This document shows, one piece after another, positions 54,226 through 61,664 of a stretch of DNA of 64,000 nucleotides. The stretch's first letter is position 1; each line of letters opens with the position of its first letter. The notes beneath the pieces were generated by a model that searched no databases, was not told the DNA's origin, and saw only the letters and a list, made by a program, of their open reading frames with translations. The stretch is from a virus. A program made the position numbers and the translations under genes. Where the stretch lies: the IMG/VR virus record IMGVR_UViG_3300042540_001399, positions 1-64,000 of that record. One strand, written 5' to 3'.

Positions 54226-55242
54226 ATGACAAAAACACTTTTGGTGGATGGGAATAACCTATTGAAAATAGGATTCCACGGAGTAAAAGATTTTTTTAAC
54301 GGGACACAACACGTTGGTGGTATTTGGCATTTTTTGAATACACTTAGGAAGTTCTTGGAAGAAACAAACTTTAACAAGGTAGTTGTTTTTTGGGATAGTG
54401 AAACATCTTCATCAGAAAGAAGAATTATTTATCCCAAATATAAACTCAATAGAAAAGAAAAAAACGAGCAAGACTTCAAAGAACAGTCATTTGGGGTACA
54501 AAAGTTAAGAGTAAAACAGTATCTTGAAGAAATGTTTGTTAGACAGTTAGAAATAGATAGATCTGAAGCTGACGATCTTATCGCTTATTACTGTCAAATA
54601 TCTAATGACGAAGAAAAAACAATATTTTCAAGTGACCGTGACTTGACTCAACTTATTTCTGAACACGTTACAATTTATTCCCCATCTACAAAACAATACT
54701 ATAAAAATGGTGACAAAATAAAACTTTATGATGCTGAAATACCACACTTTAATATTAAAACATACAAGATACTTACAGGTGATATTTCAGATAATATTGA
54801 TGGTATTTTTTACTTGGGTGAAAAAACATTCATAAAGTTATTTCCAGAAATACTTGAAAGTAAAGTTGAATATACCGATATTTTAACTAAAGCTGAAAAG
54901 TTGTTATCAGAGGAAAAAGGGAATGTTGCAATACAAAATCTACTTAGTGGTAAAACAAAAGAAGGAATATTTGGTGAAGAATTTTTTACAGTAAATGAAA
55001 AAATTGTAGATTTGTCAAATCCTCTTATTACTGATGAAGGTAAAGAACTTGTTAAATTATACTATTCAGAGTCGATGGATCCCGACGGTAGAGGGTATAG
55101 AAATTTAATAAGGATGATGATGGAAGATGGGTTTTTTAAGTACCTCCCCAAAAATGATGACGCTTGGGTAAATTTTTTAAAACCATTTTTAAAGTTAACA
55201 AGAAAAGAAAAAACAAAATTTAGAAACAGAACAAAAAAGTAA
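54226..55242 (+). CDS. FEN-like 5'-3' exonuclease (RNase H type)
   Basis: This 338-residue protein has the FEN/PIN metal-binding sequence: LLVDGNN at the start, VVFWDSE, RSEADDLIA, FSSDRDLTQL and GDISDNIDG. It corresponds to the T4 RNase H (Rnh) class that removes RNA primers and processes flaps behind the polymerase. An acidic cluster of at least five Asp/Glu residues fits two-metal catalysis. It lies between uvsX and a small gene before the helicase. Confidence 0.9.
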   Translation: MTKTLLVDGNNLLKIGFHGVKDFFNGTQHVGGIWHFLNTLRKFLEETNFNKVVVFWDSETSSSERRIIYPKYKLNRKEKNEQDFKEQSFGVQKLRVKQYLEEMFVRQLEIDRSEADDLIAYYCQISNDEEKTIFSSDRDLTQLISEHVTIYSPSTKQYYKNGDKIKLYDAEIPHFNIKTYKILTGDISDNIDGIFYLGEKTFIKLFPEILESKVEYTDILTKAEKLLSEEKGNVAIQNLLSGKTKEGIFGEEFFTVNEKIVDLSNPLITDEGKELVKLYYSESMDPDGRGYRNLIRMMMEDGFFKYLPKNDDAWVNFLKPFLKLTRKEKTKFRNRTKK

Positions 55243-55244
55243 AA

Positions 55245-55694
55245 ATGAAAGAACAAGAAGTAACAAAAGTAGAATTTTTGTTGATGTGTAATGATAACAT
55301 AGTCGTACAAAGATTTTTTAATGTGAAAGGGTTTAATAAAAATGCCCACAAATCAGAAGAATTTTTCAACTACATAAGAACATTTTGTAATGAACTTAAG
55401 TATGATTTGAAAATGAGATCCGTTGTCTACATGTTGGAAAATCAATATGAAATAACGGAAAATCCAGAAGTTCTAAACACATCAATAACCGATGGTGAAG
55501 AAAACTTTAACCTTTATATTAAGGTAGAAAACATGACAATTTGTCAGAGAACCTTTGACGCTAAAGTATACCCTCCAAAGGTAAGATATACTGTAGATTT
55601 ACGCCCAAGGTTAAAACAGGTACTAAGTGACCTTACTGACATTTTTTCAGGTAAAAAATTTAATTATTTTTATCCTCAATTTATTCAAAATTAG
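55245..55694 (+). CDS. Hypothetical protein of the replication module
   Basis: This 149-residue protein (KVEFLLMCNDNIVVQRFFNV onward) is mixed alpha/beta. It starts 2 bases after the exonuclease gene, so it is probably expressed with it. Genes in this position in T4-likes can encode helicase loaders or other accessories, but no motif supports a specific role. Confidence 0.6.
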   Translation: MKEQEVTKVEFLLMCNDNIVVQRFFNVKGFNKNAHKSEEFFNYIRTFCNELKYDLKMRSVVYMLENQYEITENPEVLNTSITDGEENFNLYIKVENMTICQRTFDAKVYPPKVRYTVDLRPRLKQVLSDLTDIFSGKKFNYFYPQFIQN

Positions 55695-55696
55695 TA

Positions 55697-55705
55697 GTAT
55701 TTATC
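55697..55705 (+). promoter_or_regulatory. TATTTAT-type element upstream of the helicase gene
   Basis: GTATTTATC lies 32 bases before the ATG at 55729, with an A-rich leader. Confidence 0.35.
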
Positions 55706-55728
55706 ATTACTAACAGAAAGAAAAAAAT

Positions 55729-57117
55729 ATGGCGACAAACAAAAATTTTGAATATCTCGGTAATAATTTTCAGATTCAATTACTAAATCAAATCATTTTA
55801 GACAAAGACTTTTCTCATTCAATTATTGACGTTATTGAAAATAGTTATTTTGAAAATAAGTACTTTAAAATAATCATTCAAATGGTGAAGGAGTATTATA
55901 AAAAATATGATCACACACCATCGTTTGATACATTAGAACAAGTTGCCAAATCCGAATTACAACAAGAAACTGCGGTCAAAATCGTTTTGGACACGATTAA
56001 AAAAATTAAGGATGCACCTATCGACGGGGTCGATTTTGTACAAGAAAAAGCTTTGAAGTTCTGTAAACAACAAGAGTTACAGAAAGTCATGAAAAAGGCT
56101 CAAAAAATTATAGATGGTGGTGAGTTTGAAAACTATGACACACTTGAAGAACTAGTAAGGGACGCACTTTTAGTCGGTACAAAAGATACAAGTATGATGG
56201 ATGTGTTTTCAAACTTGGACCAAGTCTTAGAAGAAGATTATAGACACCCAATCCCTATGGGAATACCTGGTATCGATAGACTTCTGAAAGGTGGTTTGGC
56301 AAAAGGTGAAATTGGTGTTATATTAGCACCTACAGGTGTTGGTAAATCAACAGTACTGACCAAAATTTCGAACCACGCATTTAATTTAGGTTTTAATGTC
56401 TTACAAGTGTTTTTTGAAGACAACCCAAAAGTTATTCAAAGAAAACATTTTACACTATGGACAAAGATTCATCCTGACGAATTGTCAGAAAAAAAAGACC
56501 AAGTAATGCAAAAAGTTAAGGAAATTAAAGAAACTATGCCAAACGAATTAATTTTGAAAAAGTTACCGTCTGATACTAAAACAATGTTACAAATCAAAAA
56601 CGAAATCAGAAAAATGATCGCTGATGGTGTTAAAATTGATATGGTTGTTTTAGATTATATTGACTGTATTGTCCCTGATAAAAACTTGGGTGATGAATGG
56701 AAAAGTGAAGGTTCTGTAATGCGAGGATTTGAAGCAATGTGTCACGAATTGAACATCGTTGGGTGGACTGCAACACAAGGTAATAGATCTTCTATATCGT
56801 CAGAAGTTGTAACTACCGATCAAATGGGTGGATCAATTAAAAAGGCACAAGTAGGACACGTAATTATATCAGTAGCCAAAACATTACAACAAAAAGAAAT
56901 GAAGTTAGCCACAATTGCAATTACCAAGTCCCGTATAGGGGATGATGGTGTGGTTTTTGAAAATTGTAAATTTGATAATGCAATGATTGATATAGATACA
57001 GAATCAACAACAACCTTTCTCGGTTTGGAAGAACAAAAAGAAGAAAGACAACGACAAAGAGTAAAAGAATTACTTGAAAAAAGAAAAGAACGAGAACAAA
57101 AACAAAAATCTGAATAA
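55729..57117 (+). CDS. 41: Replicative DNA helicase (DnaB/gp41-like)
   Basis: This 462-residue protein has an N-terminal helical domain and a RecA-like C-terminal domain. The order is GIPGIDRLLKGGLAKGEIGV, then Walker A APTGVGKST (about residues 200-208), Walker B VVLDYIDCIV, then GWTATQGNRSSIS, and an AQVGHVIISVAKT motif. It is a DnaB-family hexameric helicase that would unwind the fork ahead of the family B polymerase. The C-terminus ends in a highly charged helix (RQRQRVKELLEKRKEREQ). No separate primase gene is seen in this window. Confidence 0.92.
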   Translation: MATNKNFEYLGNNFQIQLLNQIILDKDFSHSIIDVIENSYFENKYFKIIIQMVKEYYKKYDHTPSFDTLEQVAKSELQQETAVKIVLDTIKKIKDAPIDGVDFVQEKALKFCKQQELQKVMKKAQKIIDGGEFENYDTLEELVRDALLVGTKDTSMMDVFSNLDQVLEEDYRHPIPMGIPGIDRLLKGGLAKGEIGVILAPTGVGKSTVLTKISNHAFNLGFNVLQVFFEDNPKVIQRKHFTLWTKIHPDELSEKKDQVMQKVKEIKETMPNELILKKLPSDTKTMLQIKNEIRKMIADGVKIDMVVLDYIDCIVPDKNLGDEWKSEGSVMRGFEAMCHELNIVGWTATQGNRSSISSEVVTTDQMGGSIKKAQVGHVIISVAKTLQQKEMKLATIAITKSRIGDDGVVFENCKFDNAMIDIDTESTTTFLGLEEQKEERQRQRVKELLEKRKEREQKQKSE

Positions 57118-57143
57118 AATAAAATAATTAAATTTTTTTAAAA

Positions 57144-59003
57144 ATGGATATATCACAAAGAATATTAAGTGACATTACAGTGTACATGAAATACGCTAAG
57201 TTTCTCCCTGAAAAAAACAGACGAGAAACGTGGGAAGAATTGGTGACAAGAAACAAAGAAATGCACCAAAAAAAATACCCACAAATCAAAGACGAAATTG
57301 AAGAAGTTTATCAAATGGTATACGATAAAAAAATCCTTCCTTCAATGAGGTCTTTACAATTCGGTGGAAAACCAATTGAAATTTCACCAAACCGAGTTTA
57401 TAACTGTGCTTACATGCCAATTGACCACCCTGACGCTTTTTCAGAAACAATGTTTCTATTGTTAGGTGGTACTGGTGTAGGATTTTCAGTTCAAAAACAC
57501 CACGTAGAAAAACTTCCTGAAATCAAAAGACCAAACCCAAGTAGAACAAGAAGATACTTGATTGGTGATAGTATTGAAGGATGGGCTGACGCAATCAAAG
57601 TATTGATCGAATCATACTTAGGTGTTAAATCATCAACTCCTGTATTTGATTTTTCTGATATTCGTCAGAAAGGAGCGTTGTTGGTTACTTCAGGCGGAAA
57701 AGCACCAGGACCTCAACCATTAAAAGATTGTATTCATAACATTACTAAAGTATTTGAAAACAAAGTTGACGGTGAAAAACTTTCACCTATTGAAACCCAC
57801 GACATCGTTTGTCATATCGCAGATGCGGTATTGGCAGGTGGTATTCGTAGAGCGGCTTTGATTTCATTATTTTCTGCTGATGATGATGAAATGATTTCTT
57901 GTAAATCAGGAAGTTGGTGGGAATCAAATCCACAAAGAGGTAGGGCGAATAACTCAGCGGTTTTACTTCGTCACAAAGTTACCAAAGAATACTTTATGGA
58001 TCTTTGGAAAAGAATTGAATTGTCAGGGGCAGGGGAACCTGGTATCTATTTGTCAAATGACAAAGATTGGGGAACAAACCCATGTTGTGAGATCGGTCTT
58101 CGCCCATATCAATTCTGTAACTTGTGTGAGGTAAATGCTTCTGATATTGAGTCTCAAGAAGATTTTGAAAAAAGAGTTAAAGGAGCTGCGTTTATCGGAA
58201 CACTTCAAGCGGGATACACTGACTTCCATTATCTTCGTGATGTTTGGAAAAGAACCACTGAAAAAGACGCTCTTATTGGGGTTGGTATGACAGGTATCGG
58301 TTCAGGTGTTGTATTGGGTTATGATATGAAAGCGGCGGCAGTTGCGGTTAAAGAAGAAAACGAACGTGTTGCAAATCTCATCGGAATTAATAAAGCAGCA
58401 AGAACAACTACAGTTAAACCATCAGGAACATCATCTTTGGTTTTAGGTACATCTTCAGGTATTCACGCATGGCATAACGACTACTACTTGCGAAGAATTC
58501 GTGTGGGTAAAAATGAGGCGATTTACTCTTACTTGGCAATTAACCACCCTGAGTTAGTTGAAGATGAATTTTTCAGACCACATGATACCGCAGTAATTAC
58601 AATTCCACAGAAAGCACCTGAAGGGTCAATTCTTCGTCACGAGTCTGTATTCCAAATGTTAGAACGTGTAAAGAAAGTATCACAAGAATGGATTAAGTTT
58701 GGACATAGAGGTGGTCAAAATTCACATAATGTATCTGCAACAGTTTCAATTAAAGAAGATGAATGGGAATTAGTTGGTGATTGGATGTGGAGTAACAGAA
58801 AATTCTACAATGGACTTTCAGTTCTTCCTTACAACGGTGGAACATATACTCAAGCACCATTTGAAGATTGTACACAAGAAGACTTTGAACGATTAATCAA
58901 AACTTTATCAGATGTTGATTTAACTAAAGTTATCGAGTTACAAGATAATACTAATTTAAGTGGTGAAGCCGCATGTGCCGGTGGAGCTTGTGAAATAGTA
59001 TAA
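57144..59003 (+). CDS. Class II (adenosylcobalamin) ribonucleotide reductase
   Basis: This 619-residue protein resembles monomeric class II (B12-dependent) ribonucleoside-triphosphate reductases such as the Lactobacillus leichmannii enzyme (about 739 residues). Features: YNCAYMPIDHPDAFSE, LLLGGTGVGFSVQ, GGIRRAALISLF, TNPCCEIGL with the thiyl-radical Cys and catalytic Glu, CNLCEVN, VKPSGTSSLVLG, and a C-terminal CAGGAC redox pair. It supplies dNTPs and would not need the iron radical subunit that T4 uses. It needs host adenosylcobalamin. About 120 residues shorter than the standard enzyme. Next to the replication module. Confidence 0.88.
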   Translation: MDISQRILSDITVYMKYAKFLPEKNRRETWEELVTRNKEMHQKKYPQIKDEIEEVYQMVYDKKILPSMRSLQFGGKPIEISPNRVYNCAYMPIDHPDAFSETMFLLLGGTGVGFSVQKHHVEKLPEIKRPNPSRTRRYLIGDSIEGWADAIKVLIESYLGVKSSTPVFDFSDIRQKGALLVTSGGKAPGPQPLKDCIHNITKVFENKVDGEKLSPIETHDIVCHIADAVLAGGIRRAALISLFSADDDEMISCKSGSWWESNPQRGRANNSAVLLRHKVTKEYFMDLWKRIELSGAGEPGIYLSNDKDWGTNPCCEIGLRPYQFCNLCEVNASDIESQEDFEKRVKGAAFIGTLQAGYTDFHYLRDVWKRTTEKDALIGVGMTGIGSGVVLGYDMKAAAVAVKEENERVANLIGINKAARTTTVKPSGTSSLVLGTSSGIHAWHNDYYLRRIRVGKNEAIYSYLAINHPELVEDEFFRPHDTAVITIPQKAPEGSILRHESVFQMLERVKKVSQEWIKFGHRGGQNSHNVSATVSIKEDEWELVGDWMWSNRKFYNGLSVLPYNGGTYTQAPFEDCTQEDFERLIKTLSDVDLTKVIELQDNTNLSGEAACAGGACEIV

Positions 59004-59006
59004 GTT

Positions 59007-59231
59007 ATGAATGTTGGGGCATCTAAAGATTGGGTACAAGAACTGTTTGTAAAAGAATTTATAACACCTAAACTTCTTCCTACAGATTTTTATTATGATA
59101 ATCAAGGTAGGATGGTAATGACAGAATCTTATCATAAAAGAAGAGGTAGTTGTTGTGGTTCAGGTTGTTTACATTGTCCTTATGACCCAAGAAATAAAAA
59201 AGGTACAAAGACCTTACAAGAAAATCACTGA
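59007..59231 (+). CDS. DUF5522-like small Cys-rich protein
   Basis: This 74-residue protein ends with the cysteine pattern RGSCCGSGCLHCPY, seen in the DUF5522 family common in Bacteroidota. The clustered cysteines suggest metal binding; the function is unknown. It starts 3 bases after the reductase gene, so the two are probably co-transcribed. Its stop codon lies inside the terminator stem. Confidence 0.75.
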   Translation: MNVGASKDWVQELFVKEFITPKLLPTDFYYDNQGRMVMTESYHKRRGSCCGSGCLHCPYDPRNKKGTKTLQENH

Positions 59232-59250
59232 GAAATCAGTGATTTTTTTA
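59221..59250 (+). terminator. Strong intrinsic terminator with GAAA loop
   Basis: AAAATCACTGA / TCAGTGATTTT makes an 11-bp perfect stem with a GAAA tetraloop and a T run. It overlaps the end of the DUF5522 gene. Confidence 0.95.
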
Positions 59251-59273
59251 TTTATATAAAAAACCCAAATAGT

Positions 59274-59282
59274 ATATTTATT
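59274..59282 (+). promoter_or_regulatory. TATTTAT-type element, short spacing
   Basis: ATATTTATT starts 13 bases before the ATG at 59287. This supports the ATG start over the TTG at 59281, which overlaps the element. Confidence 0.4.
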
Positions 59283-59286
59283 GAAT

Positions 59287-59745
59287 ATGGCAAACGGTAT
59301 AACTTATGGTATAACCTTCCCCTTTAGAGATTCTTTTGATGGGAAGTATTTAGACTTGACTGACTATGCGTCCGAAGAAGTTAGAACGGACCTTATTCAT
59401 TTATTATTGACCAGAAAAGGGAGTAGGTATTATTTACCTGATTTCGGAACAAGGTTGTATGAATATATTTTCGAACCACTTGATGGACCAACTTTTGCTG
59501 AAATAGAAGCTGAAATTAGAGACTCTGTTGAAGAATTTATGCCGGGGGTACTTATTACAAACATAACAATTACAGACGCATCCATGGATGAAGAAAATAA
59601 AGGTACGTTTATAAATGGTGATGATCAAAGAGAATTTACAGTACCTAACATATCACAAAAAGAACATACGGCAAGAGTTAAAATTGATTACAAAATAACT
59701 TCAGATTCGTTCAATAGTTCTGATTTCATTATTTTGAATATTTAA
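59287..59745 (+). CDS. 25: Baseplate wedge protein (gp25-like)
   Basis: I chose the ATG at 59287 (MANGITYGITFPF, 152 residues) over the in-frame TTG at 59281 because a promoter-like element overlaps that TTG. Conserved gp25/lysozyme-like-fold residues: LIHLLLTRKGSRYYLPDFG, TRLYEYIFEPLDG, FAEIEAEIRDSVEEFMPG, VLITNITI. T4 gp25 has 132 residues. It should join the wedge with gp6. The next gene starts 5 bases after its stop. Confidence 0.9.
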   Translation: MANGITYGITFPFRDSFDGKYLDLTDYASEEVRTDLIHLLLTRKGSRYYLPDFGTRLYEYIFEPLDGPTFAEIEAEIRDSVEEFMPGVLITNITITDASMDEENKGTFINGDDQREFTVPNISQKEHTARVKIDYKITSDSFNSSDFIILNI

Positions 59746-59750
59746 TATAT

Positions 59751-61592
59751 ATGGCAGAAAAGAAAATTTCATACACGGTAAGGGACTTCCAAGGAGTAAG
59801 GACTGAATTAGTCAACTACGTCAAAACTTACTATCCTGAATTAATTCAAAACTTTAATGATGCATCTGTTTTTTCAGTTTTGATGGACTTGAATGCTGCG
59901 GTCGCGGATAACCTTAATTTTCAAATTGATAGGAGTATCCAAGAAACAGTTTTACAGTACGCTCAACAAAAAACATCACTTTTTAATATCGCTAGAACCT
60001 ACGGATTAAAAATACCGGGACAAAGACCTTCGATATCTTTGGTTGATTTTTCAATCACTGTTCCTGCCTTTGGTGACAAAGAAGATATAAGATATTGTGG
60101 TATTTTAAGACGTGGAACACAAGTCAACGGTGCTGGACAGTCTTTCGAAACGGTATATGATATTGATTTTTCTTCGCAATATAATGGCGAAGGACAACCT
60201 AATTCCCGAATTGTTAGACCTAACGTTGATGCAAATGGTACGATAATTAATTATACAGTAACTAAACGTGAAGTTGTGTTAAATGGTTTAACCAAAGTTT
60301 TCAAAAGAGTAATTACCCCTAATGATGTAAGACCATTTTTTGAACTTTTCTTACCCGAAAGAAATGTTTTAGGTGTTACAAGTGTTATTGTTAAAGATGG
60401 TTCACAATATAGTAACGTTCCTTCGGATCAAGAGTTTTTATCACCAAATGGTAGATGGTATGAAGTAAGAGCTCTTGTTGACGACAGAGTTTTTGTTGAA
60501 GACCCAACAAAACCTTCTGACGCGCCAGGAATAAAAATTGGTAGATATATAAGTACAAGTGACAAGTTTATAACAGAATATACACCCCAAGGGTTTTTAA
60601 AACTTACATTTGGTGGTGGTAATAATTCCGCAGAAGATCAATTGCGTGAATTTGCAAGGAACGGACAATCAATAAACATAAATAAGTATGTTAATAATTT
60701 AGGGTTAGGAAACACTTTAAAATCCAATTCAACCTTGTTTATACAATATCGAGTTGGGGGTGGTGTTGCAAGTAATGTTGGAATTGGTGTTATAACACAA
60801 GTTCAGAGAAGCAACTTTTTTGTAAACGGTCCATCTGAAAACATAAATACAAGTGTGGTTAATTCCCTAAGTTGTACAAACCCAATAGCCGCGGTTGGTG
60901 GGGCGGGAGCACCAACATTGGAAGAAATCAGAAACTTTGTTTCATTCAACTTTTCAGCTCAAAACAGAGCGGTTACAGTTAATGACTATGATTCAATATT
61001 AAGAAACATGCCTTCCCAATTTGGAGCACCATCTAAAGTATCGATAGTTGAAGAAAATAATAAAATAAAAATCAAACTTCTATCTTACGATTCTAACGGA
61101 ACGTTAACATCTATTGTACCTAACGCACTTAAAACTAACATCGCTAATTACCTGTCAAATTATAGAATGATAAATGATTATGTTTCTGTAGAAAGTGCTA
61201 ATGTTATTGATTTAGGGTTTGACATATCTGTGGTTTTAGATTCATCACAAAGTCAAGGATCAATTATTGCAAAAATAGTTGACATAGTATCAACATATAT
61301 GTCACCGACATCAAGACAACTAGGTCAAAACGTTAATGTATCTGAACTAAGAAGACAAATTCAAACAGAAAACGGGGTGTTGTCTATATCTGATATTCAA
61401 GTTTTTAATAAAGTTGGAGGACAATATTCATCATCACAAACTTCACAACCATATTCAAATCAAGCGACAAAACAGATTGAACTTATTTCAGATACTATCT
61501 TTGCAGAACCAACTCAAATCTACCAAGTAAGATTCCCAAATAAAGATATTAGAGTAAGTGTGGTCAATTTATCTACAGTTACATTCTCTTGA
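59751..61592 (+). CDS. 6: Baseplate wedge protein (gp6-like)
   Basis: This 613-residue protein has the gp6/baseplate J-like pattern: YTVRDFQGVRTELVNYVKTY, YPELIQNFNDASVFSVLMDL, NAAVADNLNFQIDRSIQETV, then GVNLFN-like IARTYGLKIPGQRPS. A C-terminal NRAVTVNDYDSILRNMPSQF and NYLSNYRMINDYVSVESANV mark the J-domain. T4 gp6 is 660 residues. It follows gp25 in the standard order. Confidence 0.92.
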   Translation: MAEKKISYTVRDFQGVRTELVNYVKTYYPELIQNFNDASVFSVLMDLNAAVADNLNFQIDRSIQETVLQYAQQKTSLFNIARTYGLKIPGQRPSISLVDFSITVPAFGDKEDIRYCGILRRGTQVNGAGQSFETVYDIDFSSQYNGEGQPNSRIVRPNVDANGTIINYTVTKREVVLNGLTKVFKRVITPNDVRPFFELFLPERNVLGVTSVIVKDGSQYSNVPSDQEFLSPNGRWYEVRALVDDRVFVEDPTKPSDAPGIKIGRYISTSDKFITEYTPQGFLKLTFGGGNNSAEDQLREFARNGQSININKYVNNLGLGNTLKSNSTLFIQYRVGGGVASNVGIGVITQVQRSNFFVNGPSENINTSVVNSLSCTNPIAAVGGAGAPTLEEIRNFVSFNFSAQNRAVTVNDYDSILRNMPSQFGAPSKVSIVEENNKIKIKLLSYDSNGTLTSIVPNALKTNIANYLSNYRMINDYVSVESANVIDLGFDISVVLDSSQSQGSIIAKIVDIVSTYMSPTSRQLGQNVNVSELRRQIQTENGVLSISDIQVFNKVGGQYSSSQTSQPYSNQATKQIELISDTIFAEPTQIYQVRFPNKDIRVSVVNLSTVTFS

Positions 61593-61641
61593 TAATTTCC
61601 TTTTCTCATAAAACGATTATTTTTCTAAAATAGGAAATAAA

Positions 61642-61650
61642 CTATTTATC
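61642..61650 (+). promoter_or_regulatory. TATTTAT-type putative late promoter
   Basis: CTATTTATC lies 23 bases before the ATG at 61665. Confidence 0.5.
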
Positions 61651-61664
61651 AAGAAAAGAAATTA

